A stretch of DNA of 64,000 nucleotides from Scilla litardierei (taxonomy: Eukaryota > Streptophyta > Magnoliopsida > Asparagales > Asparagaceae), in NCBI GenBank assembly GCA_030789695.1, contig CM061142.1:151301266-151365265 (forward strand), in the 5' to 3' direction. The notes below the pieces were generated by a model. It saw nothing but the letters and a program-made list of their open reading frames with translations. It had not been told where the DNA came from and did no database searches. A program made the position numbers and the translations under genes. Below, one piece after another: positions 44,001-50,857 of this stretch. The stretch's first letter is position 1. The number at the start of each line of letters is the position of its first letter.

Positions 44001-44363
44001 CATGAAAATGGCCCCTGTCGATCGCCTAAGAAGCCAACAAAACCCACTTACTTGGACTCAAATTTAGTGCATCAAAAGGAACTATTGGATGAATCGGCCA
44101 CCAATGAAAGTCATTCTTCTTTATCAGTACATCCATGTGATCTTCTTGATTCGGATGAGATTGTACCAGCACCTGAGGAGCAGAAGCCAGATACATTGCC
44201 TGTGATGTCCAAGTCCACAAGGAGTCTAGCAGATTGTATATCGACCTCAGAGGAAGAGGAATGGTCTGCGTTGGAAGGCATTACAAGGGTAAATTCTCTT
44301 CTTAGTCTTCCACGATTCTTTTCTGGTGACAAGAGGTCCACTCGGAGGAAATGGTTGAGATAA
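7632..44363 (+). CDS. Plant protein phosphatase 2C (Ser/Thr), 5'-incomplete, four exons with a giant intron
   Basis: The coding sequence is join(7632-8015, 8205-8322, 8947-9170, 43812-44363). It gives about 425 residues, and the first exon lies outside the window. The product is a Mg/Mn-dependent PP2C that removes phosphate from Ser/Thr. Motifs in order are VFDGHG (metal-binding Asp), [29 protein letters not shown] joined to VWD, and [10 protein letters not shown] near the end of the domain. A Ser/Glu-rich tail ends in RKWLR. Exon phases fit without a break (0, 1, 0) and all visible junctions are GT/AG. The order and wording match the plant group with an N-terminal exon of about 70-80 residues, usually about 490-500 residues in total. 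From memory, the C-terminus resembles Arabidopsis members of that group. The exact paralogue and substrate are unknown. The open frame suggests a live gene despite the 34.6-kb intron. Confidence 0.9.
8016..8946 (+). other. PP2C introns 8016-8204 and 8323-8946
   Basis: These are two ordinary AT-rich introns of 189 and 624 bp with GT/AG ends, on either side of the 118-nt exon. Open frames crossing the second one (8428-8739) have no protein features and are intronic. Confidence 0.85.
8205..8322 (+). CDS. PP2C exon (third), GNVGDSRA
   Basis: The acceptor TTTAG ends at 8204 and the donor GTATGT starts at 8323. The exon is 118 nt, leaving one base (A) that completes an Arg codon with GG of the next exon. 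It encodes [18 protein letters not shown] and [12 protein letters not shown], the PP2C core strand region. It is too short to stand out as an open reading frame. Confidence 0.9.
8947..9170 (+). CDS. PP2C exon (fourth), ARAFGD and LATDG
   Basis: The acceptor TTTCAG ends at 8946 and the donor is GATGGG/GTATCT. The 224 nt plus the carried A make 75 codons. It encodes [19 protein letters not shown], then the conserved [14 protein letters not shown] and EFIVLATDG. The Asp of ATDG binds metal, and its usual partner VWD is on the next exon 34.6 kb away. Confidence 0.92.
9625..9747 (-). repeat. 3' LTR (123 bp) of the copia element
   Basis: It starts TGTTAG and ends TAACA. It is the same length as the partner at 14897-15019, with differences near ACAGGG/ACATGG and GACCATA/GACCCTA. 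Confidence 0.95.
9761..14080 (-). pseudogene. Copia Gag-Pol polyprotein, one nonsense and two single-base frameshifts
   Basis: The start is ATG at 14080 ([13 protein letters not shown]). Gag has the FDGLNYKEW motif and a CCHC knuckle [14 protein letters not shown]. Protease has [11 protein letters not shown]. Integrase has the zinc domain (H-H-CMGC), then [14 protein letters not shown] and NGVAERKHR, so the DDE residues are all present. RT has YVDD in [12 protein letters not shown]. RNase H has [11 protein letters not shown] and ends LADFFTKA. The damage is small. A TGA at 13625-13627 stands where CGA is likely ancestral. One base appears missing at about 12205-12215 in integrase. A shift at about 10140 lies between RT and RNase H. 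The frame closes at 9761. The GC-rich coding sequence contrasts with the AT-rich intron around it. Confidence 0.92.
14081..14896 (-). other. GC-rich retrotransposon leader with short repeats and primer site
   Basis: This is an 816-bp leader between the primer site and the Gag start. It contains direct repeats: CCTCAGATCGTCCTTGCGAG twice near 14525-14570, TGATCGGAGC twice at 14461-14480, and TCAGAAACCCGCAGGCGA at 14271-14288 and 14485-14502. Overlapping open frames on both strands come from the GC richness. The only one with a recognisable composition is the plus-strand one at 14177-14473. Confidence 0.7.
14281..14450 (+). pseudogene. Histone H1 C-terminal-like fragment captured in the leader (antisense to the element)
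   Basis: Read on the plus strand, within an open frame 14177-14473, about 55 residues are almost only Lys, Ala, Pro, Ser and Thr. SPxK-type DNA-binding motifs are present ([23 protein letters not shown]). This is the composition and motif pattern of plant histone H1 tails, with codon use such as aag and gcg. The segment is bracketed by an 18-bp direct repeat. No globular H1 domain is present, so it is not a histone gene. A chance Lys/Ala-rich reading of GC-rich DNA remains possible. Confidence 0.4.
14897..15019 (-). repeat. 5' LTR (123 bp) of the copia element
   Basis: This is the partner of 9625-9747. Its inner edge touches the primer-binding site at 14881-14896 and its outer edge touches the AAACA target copy. 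Confidence 0.95.
15025..15405 (+). other. PP2C intron sequence between two insertions
   Basis: This is AT-rich unique-looking intron DNA between the AAACA copy and the TATTA copy of the next element. I see nothing coding in it. The short frame at 15158-15346 has no features. Confidence 0.6.
15406..15755 (+). repeat. 5' LTR of gag-only gypsy element
   Basis: This is a 350-bp LTR, GC-rich at its start and AT-rich toward the end with TTAATAAAAAT. It is followed by AATT and the primer site. Confidence 0.92.
15783..17753 (+). pseudogene. Gypsy Gag with five in-frame stops and no frameshift
   Basis: The frame from ATG 15783 runs 656 codons to TAG 17751. It is broken only by stops at 15840 (TAG), 16176 (TAG), 16569 (TAA), 16629 (TGA) and 16893 (TGA). 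Each can be explained by one C-to-T change from CAG, CAA or CGA. The N-terminal part is helical and acidic. The middle is Gly/Pro/Arg/Gln-rich. The retrotransposon-gag domain starts near 16953 ([17 protein letters not shown], then [16 protein letters not shown] sequence). The knuckle [14 protein letters not shown] is at 17613-17654, in the form seen in chromovirus Gag. The preserved frame without indels is unusual for such an old copy. Confidence 0.88.
17814..18164 (+). repeat. 3' LTR of gag-only gypsy element
   Basis: This is the 351-bp partner LTR, followed directly by the TATTA target copy. Confidence 0.92.
18170..20020. other. Intron stretch without recognisable genes
   Basis: This is mixed AT-rich DNA with purine-rich (18470-18680) and repeated ACCCAAAAGT (18800-18850) parts. 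Short frames on both strands show no domain signatures. The right part may be old transposon DNA, but I cannot assign it. Confidence 0.5.
20022..22030 (+). pseudogene. Copia Pol remnant: integrase C-terminus, RT, RNase H
   Basis: At 20170-20310 the frame reads [20 protein letters not shown], the copia integrase C-terminal region. RT starts near 20583 with [20 protein letters not shown], then [10 protein letters not shown]. It shifts frame near 20874 and contains VLYVDDILL (intact YVDD) at about 21100-21130. RNase H at 21636-21908 reads [22 protein letters not shown] and continues YCDNNTNI. After that, [13 protein letters not shown] sequence is seen at 21990-22020. There are many stops and shifts, so it is inactive. 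Confidence 0.85.
22900..23210 (+). pseudogene. Captured high-affinity nitrate transporter (NRT2) fragment
   Basis: The frame includes [20 protein letters not shown] followed by [14 protein letters not shown]. This corresponds to the first conserved membrane region of plant NRT2 (STFAAAPL.PIIR.NL and DIGNAGVASVSG). After a jump near 23112 it reads GTANGL, and in the next frame [18 protein letters not shown], like the NRT2 GTVNGLAAGWGNMGGGATQL region. Two separate parts of the transporter gene are therefore fused, with a frameshift. NRT2 is normally about 530 residues with 12 membrane helices. This piece cannot be functional. The identification is from memory of the family. Confidence 0.65.
23215..23475. 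repeat. Alternating inverted subterminal repeats of the MULE
   Basis: The unit TTGTGCGCGTTGAGCAATTT and its reverse complement (AAATTGCTCAACGCGCACAA-like) alternate about six times, separated by GGCAAAAC/GTTTTGCC arms. The same words occur in the terminal repeats. The stretch could fold into several long hairpins. Confidence 0.75.
24480..25920. other. Intron DNA, possible old LTR with TATA box
   Basis: No coding signal is seen. 24490-24560 has GGTCTGGGGCATGCCCGGACC, an imperfect palindrome. 24603-24700 has CCAAACC/CCCTAA-like words resembling a decayed telomere-type repeat. CTCTATAAATATGGG at about 25077, followed by a pyrimidine-rich leader, looks like an LTR promoter, but no LTR partner was found. 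Confidence 0.35.
25920..26020 (+). pseudogene. Short relic of a LINE-type reverse transcriptase C-terminus
   Basis: The frame reads [20 protein letters not shown] followed by LGLTEE, like the RGRP(K)KTW...LT(E) block that ends many plant LINE or RT-like pseudogenes. Nothing upstream confirms it. Confidence 0.4.
26471..26870 (+). repeat. 5'-truncated 5' LTR of gag-only copia
   Basis: It corresponds to the last 400 bp or so of the 1,063-bp partner at 29485-30547 and ends TGAATTTTCA next to the primer site at 26872. Confidence 0.8.
26964..28385 (+). pseudogene. Sirevirus-like Gag with N-terminal frameshift
   Basis: The first part is in another frame (about 26970-27108: [20 protein letters not shown], then [11 protein letters not shown]), the normal copia Gag start. 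From about 27108 the main frame is open to the TAG at 28383: [13 protein letters not shown], then [15 protein letters not shown] UBN2 sequence, the knuckle [14 protein letters not shown] (27750-27791), Ser/Asp-rich acid stretches, and a long coiled coil ([15 protein letters not shown]) typical of Sirevirus Gag. One frameshift is enough to explain the break. About 470 residues are open. Gag would build the particle. Confidence 0.85.
28457..29029 (+). pseudogene. Gag-Pol linker remnant with second zinc knuckle
   Basis: The frame contains [14 protein letters not shown] (28526-28567), a CCHC knuckle as found between Gag and protease in Sireviruses. It continues with [13 protein letters not shown] and a Ser/Arg-rich piece. 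The frame then ends without any protease or integrase. A very similar 190-bp piece is fused to integrase sequence at 54316-54511. Confidence 0.65.
29485..30547 (+). repeat. 3' LTR of gag-only copia
   Basis: It starts TGTTAGGATTGCG directly after the polypurine tract and ends TGAATTTTCA. It contains AATGTTACAACATTATG at about 29600, a motif also present in the element's coding part. Confidence 0.85.
31149..31181. repeat. Perfect 12-bp stem hairpin with 9-nt loop
   Basis: ACGCGGTCGTGT (31149-31160) and ACACGACCGCGT (31170-31181) flank the loop AGGGTAGCC. Variants with the same loop word GGGTAGCCA recur at about 31305-31340 and 32420-32455. Confidence 0.85.
31407..32380. mobile_element. hAT-like non-autonomous DNA transposon
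   Basis: The ends are GGTGGCAATT (31407-31416) and its reverse complement AATTGCCACC (32371-32380). Both ends are followed inward by CGGGCC/GGCCCG-rich subterminal repeats, as in many plant hAT elements. It interrupts the palindrome-rich LTR block. I could not find a clean 8-bp target duplication (flanks GTCGTATG and GCGTCGAT). The interior shows no transposase, only short frames. Confidence 0.55.
32791..33355. other. Intron DNA without recognisable features
   Basis: This is AT-rich sequence between the LTR block and the copia element. I see nothing coding in it. Confidence 0.5.
33361..35093 (+). repeat. 5' LTR (1,733 bp) with CGGCCG palindrome array and TATA box
   Basis: Six units of about 65-72 bp at 33504-33890 each hold one or two ACACGGCCGTG-like palindromes followed by a TTGCnnAAG word. 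A 150-bp duplication starting TTGAGGGATGTTTTTGAATT occurs at about 34105 and 34253. TATAAAAG lies at 34513-34520, before a GA run. Confidence 0.9.
34513..34520 (+). promoter_or_regulatory. LTR TATA box
   Basis: CTATAAAAG stands about 580 bp before the LTR end, followed by (GA)n and then the probable R region. The 3' LTR lacks this segment because of a deletion of roughly 400 bp, so only the 5' LTR keeps it. Confidence 0.6.
35149..37080 (+). pseudogene. Copia Gag remnant
   Basis: It starts [15 protein letters not shown] at 35149, then [19 protein letters not shown], a normal copia Gag opening with a stop between. 35511-35699 carries [18 protein letters not shown] (UBN2). A damaged knuckle (CFRCNK..HF) is near 36020. 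The acid and TCFMM region at 36091-36315 matches the Gag of the element at 1-4194. Coiled-coil fragments follow. A second damaged knuckle is at about 36990-37050. At least ten stops or shifts are present. Confidence 0.75.
37160..38420 (+). pseudogene. Copia protease and integrase remnant
   Basis: Protease is recognised by [11 protein letters not shown] at about 37169 (DSG changed to DNG). The pre-integrase zinc region reads [20 protein letters not shown], then [10 protein letters not shown] at about 37650. Integrase has [32 protein letters not shown] and [17 protein letters not shown], so the catalytic D-D-E are still readable although in three frames. The frame ends near 38416 with [10 protein letters not shown]. 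Confidence 0.82.
38700..40254 (+). pseudogene. Copia RT and RNase H remnant
   Basis: RT reads [60 protein letters not shown] and, after a stop, [15 protein letters not shown] and [12 protein letters not shown] (YVDD intact). RNase H reads [33 protein letters not shown] and [13 protein letters not shown], ending at 40254. Several stops and shifts (39172, 39439, 39530 region) break it. Confidence 0.88.
40255..41520 (+). other. 3' non-coding region and polypurine tract of the copia element
   Basis: About 1.27 kb lie between the RNase H end and the 3' LTR. Parts (40640-40960) match the minus strand of 640-900 in the gag-only element at the left edge. The region ends CATAAAAAAGGGAGACAT before the LTR. 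Confidence 0.75.
41521..42874 (+). repeat. 3' LTR (1,354 bp) with palindrome array, promoter part deleted
   Basis: It has the same ends as the 5' LTR. At 41748, 41799 and 41850 the phrase CTGACACGGCCGTG recurs with a 51-bp period, a local duplication not present in the 5' LTR. The segment corresponding to about 34090-34520 is absent. The LTR ends about 940 bp before the last PP2C exon. Confidence 0.9.
42880..43811 (+). other. Last part of the giant PP2C intron
   Basis: This is AT-rich intron DNA with a pyrimidine-rich end (TTCTATATGCATAG). A tRNA-derived SINE is possible at about 42960-43075 (GCCCGGGTTCAGA looks like a B box, followed by a T run), but this is weak. Confidence 0.5.
43812..44363 (+). 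CDS. PP2C last exon, VWD and [10 protein letters not shown]
   Basis: The exon starts [20 protein letters not shown] and continues through the [16 protein letters not shown] helix to [15 protein letters not shown], the last conserved metal-site region. A hydrophilic tail of about 120 residues follows, rich in Ser, Glu and Pro. It ends [18 protein letters not shown] and a TAA stop at 44361-44363. The tail is typical for this PP2C group. A strong potential donor (CAAGTAAGTT at 44451) lies in the 3' UTR. Confidence 0.92.
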   Translation, partial: VWDALSNKEVVDIVASAPTRGTAARALIDCAVRSWRVKFPTSKIDDCAAVCLFLEPLPSLHQFHENGPCRSPKKPTKPTYLDSNLVHQKELLDESATNESHSSLSVHPCDLLDSDEIVPAPEEQKPDTLPVMSKSTRSLADCISTSEEEEWSALEGITRVNSLLSLPRFFSGDKRSTRRKWLR

Positions 44364-45700
44364 GTTGTAGACAATCCAGAGAAGCCACCAAGTTTGGATA
44401 TGGAACTGGGCATTCATGCAACTACAAAAGCACATTGCTTTGAGGAGATTCAAGTAAGTTATTATAGTTTGTGTGCATTTTAATTTGTTTATTGTTTTCC
44501 TTTCTTGATTTTGGTTAGATCTATGAGTTTTAGACTGCTGTTGTTGAGTGGTATAGTTGTGGACTTTTTTCACGTTATGTAGTAATTCTTTTTTTTTTGT
44601 TGCTTTTTTTTCATTTTCTTTTTCGAAAGAAGCCTTTGAAATATACATTGCACCTTCAGTTTGTACTAGACATGGCTTTTAATACATTACAATCCTCTGT
44701 AGAATTTTTTGGTTTGAAAGAAGCATCTGAAGTATAATGTATCATGTATTATATGAAAATATCTCCAATGCATCAGAAGTTGTTTGGTAGATAACCTTTT
44801 TTTTGCTCCCTTAAATTGTTCTGATGACCTCTCTCATTCTAATATCCAGATTTCGTGGTCAAAATAATCTGGAGAACATTGGGTAGGTTTCTAAGTTTAC
44901 ATCATCTCTGGATTTTATTGAATAATGCGGTGTAGTTGGGCAAGAACATTTGCATTATTCATGATAGTAGTTATATACTGCTCATAATTTTGTTTGTAAG
45001 TCTAATATTTTTCTCTGTTTTTTCCCTTCTTATGTTAGACATATATACATGCATTTGTAAGTTGTCTGAAATCTGGTTTGATCTATTCACATTCAATAGG
45101 ATGAAAAATGCATTGTTGGAAAACATGGAATGTGCTTTGCTTCTTAACTGATCTTATGGATTTGTAGTGCTAAATCAAATTCACCACTTGGATGAAATTT
45201 TATAACCTGCAGCACTGTTACAAGAATAATATCTAAAAGTCATGCTTTTTTCATTGCAACTATTGTTTTTGGACACTTCATTGACTCTACAATTATTGTC
45301 TGCCCATTTTGAGGAACGCTGCTAGGATGTGGCTTACACATAAACTCCTGGTTATTTTCAGGACTAAATTGTGGGGTTTAATACTTCGAACAGGTCTTAC
45401 ATTTTAAACTAAATTCTTAGATGCGAGGGCAACATTTGCACCCAAATATTTAAACAAGTATCCAACAGCAAATAGAGACATATGTCAATAACATGACAGA
45501 AGATCACTTGTGTCAGGAGTGTCGGATGCAGAATTATATGAGCAGATGAACTTTTATTGTCATGATTTCCTATTCGTAGATTTAAGTTACATATATTTCT
45601 ATGTTGTTGAAGCTTGATCTATGAAGCTATACTTTATTTTACTTTTGAATGTTTGGTTGTCGGAATTAAGGCTTATGTTATCATTATGTTGTAACTTTAT
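44364..45700 (+). other. PP2C 3' UTR and downstream DNA
   Basis: The stop at 44363 is followed by AT-rich sequence. CAAGTAAGTT at 44451 could be a 3' UTR splice donor. I recognise no further exon. The end of transcription cannot be fixed. Confidence 0.4.
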
Positions 45701-46116
45701 TTCATTCTCTGAATTATGTAAGAGTAGCTCTTCAAATTTGGGTTTCAAGGTGTCCAATGCACTCTTGATAAGGTCGTGGGCGGAAGTGGTGAAGCAAGGA
45801 GACTCACACAGAAAGATCAACTTTGTGGAGTTTTTGATTGGAGATAAGATATGTACTATTGGTGAGTTTAATTTGCCAGCTTACAAAGAAGTTCAAGATT
45901 GCGCAAAACGAACGGGCTAGAGGGGAGTGAATAGTGTAAATCAAGATCTTGGAGACTTTAAAATGACGTGATTCTTTGAAGTCATATGAGAAGTTGTGGT
46001 TTCCAACAAAAGCTACCCGGATCCAATTCAATACTAAGCATGATTATGGTTCCAGCTGAGGTCTGAGTTGGAATTGAGTTAGAATTCCTAATGTTAGTCG
46101 AATTTCTAATAGAGTT

Positions 46117-46119
<3 letters not shown>

Positions 46120-46180
<61 letters not shown>
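46120..46180 (+). repeat. (GA)n microsatellite
   Basis: This is a run of about 30 AG units inside the LTR of copy A. Copy B has only GTGAGAGGTGAG at the same place, so the run expanded in copy A. Confidence 0.95.
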
Positions 46181-46184
<4 letters not shown>

Positions 46185-46944
46185 AATAAAATTATGATTT
46201 ATGAGACTTGCAAATCAGGGAACTTAAAAGGCATCAGTTGTTATGAAATGAAAAAAGGACGCAAGGAAAACGAAAGATAGTTTCTAATTCATTGTGGTGT
46301 AGTAGTTGAGTACAAATTTACTTTTGGTTTTAGATGGGTTGCTATTTTATTACAGGAATTGGGTAGGGAGAGGTGAGAGAAGTGCATTTTCTTTGTAAAT
46401 TCTAATTAATATAGTACAGTTATTATACGAGTAGGAACGCTACTAGTTAATGAGTTTGTTTGTTTTTTATTTTGATTTCTTCTGTTCACTTCAAATGATC
46501 TTGGGTGGGAATAAAAAATGAATGTATTCCCCAACAAGTGGTATTCAGAGATATGGTAATGATCAGAAAAGCGAGTATTAATCAGATCGAATATGTTGAA
46601 ATTTAGTATTGGTGTGGTATTGAACCAACTGGAGCTATCCTATTAGAAGAATGATTTTAGCTTATGTCAAACTTGTGCATTTATTATCATATTGGTACAA
46701 TAATGTTTGATCAGAGTTCTCTATGGTAAGAGGAAGAAGCCAGAAAAAAGTGATGGATGAAGATTGAAAATAAATTAGGGAACATCATATGATAATAAAT
46801 GCACAAGCTTTTCATTAAGATTGATCCATAAGAGATGAAGATAAAGAAGAGTACAGATTTAAAAAGCTATTTGAACACCTTCATAATATTTTGTACTCAA
46901 CCCCAATGGTTGGAAGTAAACGTTGACAAGGTGAATAAGGCATT

Positions 46945-47328
46945 CACTTTAATTGTTATTTGAACAAAAAGATCACAAAAAACTTTTGATAAAAGTTGTC
47001 TTGGTCTGAGAGGGGATAGCGTTTCTCTTCTGCATGTTTATGGAGTTTTGAAAAATCCAAACATCTCAGAGATATAGAGGTAGGAATTTGTCGAGCGAAC
47101 CGCACTCCTTCATATACATCAGGAGTCCATTGATGAAAAGGGGATGTGGAAAGCTTGAACCCGATTCCTACAATGATGGATATAAGCGCAATTGAAATTC
47201 CTGGGGAGTTATACATTTGTGTATATTGATAAGACCATTCACTATTTCTTGAAGCTGGATCTCCCCCAGATGAACCATATAGCCAAGAGAAACCATGAAC
47301 CAGAATAGAAGAGCTTGCCCCGCCCATG
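46945..47328 (-). pseudogene. ndhB: Nuclear plastid DNA: ndhB exon 1 end plus start of its group II intron
   Basis: Read on the minus strand, 47328-47106 encodes [18 protein letters not shown] and, after indels, [14 protein letters not shown] and [10 protein letters not shown], which is plastid NdhB, a membrane subunit of the NADH dehydrogenase-like complex. It is followed at 47105 by GTGCGGTTCG, the start of the ndhB group II intron, and continues about 160 bp into it. Copy B at 51300 has no insert at the matching place, so the plastid DNA entered copy A. The presence of unspliced intron means DNA transfer, not cDNA. It is decayed and cannot function. Confidence 0.88.
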
Positions 47329-47637
47329 AGTCAAGTATCTTCCATCTTCATTCAAAAATCTGAAGCATATACTATGCTGTTGGTGGGCAAGAAGATATTG
47401 ATATTAGATGAGGTGATGGGGTCAATCTTGGAGAGCGGAAAGTTTTTGCAAATCGATGGAGGTCGAGGGAGAAGGTCGAGTGCATGTAATGAAGGAAGGA
47501 AGCACTCAAAGTATTTTTGAGCTTTATGATAAGTCTAAGGGAATTAAAGGTCCCAGCAGGATCATACGAAGAAAAAGTGCTATTATTGCAAGGAGAAATA
47601 TGATATCTAGTTTAGTTCAAATATGAATGGATAAGCT

Positions 47638-48365
47638 TGCACGGCCGTACTGCCCGTGCAACTCAGCAGCGCTCTGTTTTACAGTCGCAGATTGGTGCAC
47701 GGCCGTGCGGATTTGTGGCACGGCCTTGTGGATGTCCAGAAACCCTAGAACGGCCAGATTTGATCTTCTAATCTCGTTCGTTGATTTGCAAAGGGGTTTA
47801 ATCGGATGTACATGATAGAAAACACCATCTTCTATCCCATGGATGGTTTCTATCATATAAATACCATGGGATACACATGCGATGGCTATGCTACGCATCG
47901 AAGAACGTGAAAGCCACACGACAGAGAAGTGCAGAGATTTCCTTGCGTCTTCACAAAGAAGGTGACTACGAGCTTTGGGAGGGGAGTATTGCTTGTTCTA
48001 GAGACTCTGGTAAGATCTCTCCATTGGGTGTGTCCATGAGACATTGAAATTGCTAGAGTGCTATAGTTATCTTGTCGAAAAGGCATACATTTTGTTTTGG
48101 ATGAGATTGGTAGTCGGTGTGTTCTCTGTATTGACATCTCTGATCTAGTGGAAACCGTGACAACGGAAGACTGGCATAGGCCATAGGTTGGACCGAACCA
48201 GTATAAATCTTGTGTCTCTGTGTGATTGCTTGGCTTGATTGTGTGGTGGTGTTCTTTGCGCTTCTTATGATTCATCCCAGATCCTAACTCTGCTTTGTTT
48301 TGGTTGGGGACACAGTATTTCATATATTCCGCTGTGCACACTTAGGTGTTGTTTGATATTATGTC
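47638..48365 (+). repeat. 5' LTR of the truncated copia
   Basis: It begins TGCACGGCCGTAC and carries CACGGCCGTGC and GCACGGCCTTGTG in its first 100 bp. The end (ATTATGTCA) is placed only by position next to the primer-like site. Confidence 0.55.
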
Positions 48366-48421
48366 AGATTTTCCCAATAAGTGGTATCCAAGCTACTGGT
48401 GAGGAGAAGTAAGGCGTCAAG

Positions 48422-49070
48422 ATGTTGTCGTCTACCACATCATTCAAGATAGCCAAGTTCACGGGGAGAAATGACTTCAATCTTTGGAGACTAAAGATGA
48501 AGGCTTTTCTCATGAGAGATGGTTGCTCACAAATTGTCTTTGAGAAAGACAGTTTTGACAAGGAGGTCACGGAGGCTTAGAATGCAAAGATCGAGCGAAA
48601 GGCGTTGAGCGCACTTCAGTTTTCACGTTCAGATGAAGTGCTCAGAAAGGTATCTGAGGAGGCTACTGCGGAAAAGCTTTGGAAGAAGCTGGAGACGCTC
48701 TATGCAAAGAAGAATCCGACGAGCAGGTTGTATTTGATGCAACAATTATATGTGCTGAAGATGAGAGAAGGAGCCTATGTTAAGGATCACATTGTTGCTT
48801 TCACGAAGATTATGTCTGACTTGCGGAGTATGGGGTGAACATCGAGGATGAACAGCTGGCGATGATATTGCTATGTTCTTTGACGGATGATTTCGACCCA
48901 TTGATGAGGTCCATGTATATGGATGTGAATCTTTATCTCTGGAGGAGTTAGAGTCTGCGGTACACTATGAGTTTCTTTGTGTCAAAGTAACTTCTAGAGA
49001 AGGTGGTTATCAAGGAGAAGGCTAAAGAAGAATGGAAAAGGTAAGGATGAGGCTTCTGGTTCTGCCTCAG
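48422..49070 (+). pseudogene. Copia Gag with stops
   Basis: It starts MLSSTTSFKIAKFTGRNDFN with LWRLKMKAFLMRD, a typical copia Gag opening. A stop (TAG) is at about 48578, where GAG-type codons continue in the frame. The main open part at 48605-48838 reads EKLWKKLETLYAKKN, LYLMQQLYVLKM, ending after FTKIMSDLRSMG. The rest is shifted. No zinc knuckle is readable. Confidence 0.8.
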
Positions 49071-49139
49071 TAGGATCAGTGTCAAGAGCAGTGACGATCG
49101 TGAGATACTGATGGCAACTGCATCGGGAGATCTAGGGAC

Positions 49140-50500
49140 TCATGGCTTTTGGATTCGGGTTCTTTCCATATGTCACCTCATAGGAGTTGGTTCAGTTCAT
49201 ATTCTACCAGAGAAGGCGGCAACATTCTGATGGGGAATAATATGGCCTGCAAGACAGCGGGTGTAGGAGAGGTGCGAATCGAAATTCATGATGGGATTGT
49301 CAGGACACTTACAGATGTCCATCACGTACCAGAATTGAAAAGAGTCTGATTTCTATTGGTGCTTTAGCAGGACTTGGGTGTAGGACGGTGACAGAAGGAG
49401 ATCTATTGAAAGTTTCCAATGGTTCTCTCATCGTGATGAAAGGAACGAGGATACATAACTTGTATGGGCTGCATGGGCACACCGTAGAGGGTGAGGCTAG
49501 CATCTCTCAAGGCACATGTGGTGAAGAATCGGCCAAGTTATGGCATTTTTGTCTTGGACATCCAAGTGAGAAGACATTGGACGTGCTTCGCAAAAGGAAT
49601 CAAATACATGCCAAAGAGGAGAGATTGGAGTTCTACAAGAAGTACGTAGAAGGAAAGCTGACGAAGACACGCTTTGGGATCACAGAGCATATCAGCAAAT
49701 GGCCACTTGACTACGTACATTCAGATGTATGTGGGTCAACTTCTGTACCTACCATTGGAGGAGCAACGTATTTTGTGTCTTTTATTGATGATTTCTCGAG
49801 GAAGGTGTGGATTTATTTGATGAAATCAAAAGATCAAGTCTTTGAGAAGTTCAAGGTTTGGAGAGCCTTGGTTGAAAAGCAAACAGGAATTGCAGTCAAG
49901 ATTTTAAGATCAGACAACAGTGGTGAGTACACCTCGAGGGTGTTCAGAGACTTCTGCAGATCTCAGGGTATTTTATGTCACTACACTACACCTGGAGATC
50001 CACAGTCAAATGATGTTACGAAAAGGTTGAACCATACACTGATGGAGCAGTGCCAATGCTTGAGGCTTACTGCTAGACTTCCTAAGGAATATTGGAGTGA
50101 TGCTGTGTCTACCGCCGTGCATCTCGTGAACATGCTACCATCATCGACGATCAGTTTCAAAATTCCTGAGGAGGTATGGACAGGTAAGACTGGTGATTAC
50201 TCGTACTTGAAAATATTTGGTTGCTCTGCATATGCTTTGCAGAAGGAGGACAAGCAAGATTCTAGAGCCAAGAAGGCCATCTTGCTTGGATATCAAAATA
50301 GGGTAAAGGGATACATGTTACTTGATATTGTGTCCAAGAATACGTTCACCAGTAGGCATGTCACATTTGATGAGTCGTCGATGGTCAGGCTGGAGATGAC
50401 TCATTCAGATGGTGGACATAGGCTTGAGGAGATCGACGCTAAGGTCGAGCTACCTACCCTGGAGATAGAGGTACGAGATGAGGAGACATGCTCATGGTGA
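49140..50500 (+). pseudogene. Copia protease and integrase with lost catalytic Glu and zinc Cys
   Basis: Protease reads WLLDSGSFHMSPH at about 49143, followed by MGNNMACKTAGVGEVRI. The open frame 49388-50500 (370 residues) covers the pre-integrase domain and integrase core. Residue 113 (HSDVCG) and residue 176 (RSDNSGEY) are the two Asp of the D,D-35-E site. The position exactly 35 residues on (212) is Lys (codon 50021-50023) instead of Glu. The zinc-binding Cys pair expected near residues 84-87 is Tyr-Lys-Lys-Tyr. The protein is long but must be inactive. Confidence 0.9.
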
Positions 50501-50609
50501 GGTTACTGCCCAGAGTCAGTCAGAGATGCGGGGGTCATTGAGGACTAGGAGAGCACCAGAGAGATTGGGTAAGTGAAACTATTCTGCTTCTAGTTTTGCA
50601 TTTGATGAT

Positions 50610-50857
50610 ATGCAGGCATACGCCCTGAACATAGAGCACGAGGAGCCCTTGATATTTGATGAAGTCCAGATTTCTAGCGTAGTTGCAGAGTGGCAGCTGG
50701 CAATGGTAAAGCAGATGGAATCTCTCTACAAGAATGGCACTTGGAAATTGGTTGAATTGCCCAAGGACAGAAAAGCCATTGGTTGCATGCATGTGTATAA
50801 AGTCAATGAAGGAGATGGTGGCGATGTGAGATATAAAGCTCGGTTAGTGGCCAACCT
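50610..50857 (+). pseudogene. Copia RT N-terminus, truncated
   Basis: EWQLAMVKQMESLYKNGTWK, then LVELPKDRKAIGCMHVYKV and RYKARLVA, the first conserved RT block. It stops at the junction with copy B, before the catalytic YVDD. Confidence 0.85.

Larger units (their letters stand above)
45700..47637 (+). mobile_element. Copia copy A: 3' part, LTR, primer region and gag start, cut at 47637
   Basis: 45730-45930 matches 52230-52400 (GGCAGAAGTGGTGAAGCAAGGA, 22 bp with gaps elsewhere). 46500-46600 matches 50860-50960 (CTTGGGTGG, CCCCAACAAGTGGT, GTATTGGTGTG). 47330-47520 matches 51310-51440 (KKILILDEVMGSILESGKF against KKILMLDDVMAAISESGQF). Copy A is interrupted by a plastid insert at 46945-47328 and ends where the LTR at 47638 begins. 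The LTR limits are not certain. Confidence 0.65.

Noticed and set aside
46945..47328. Mitochondrial nad2 instead of plastid ndhB
   Set aside because: The exon wording and the GTGCGGTTCG group II intron start fit plastid ndhB as I know it.
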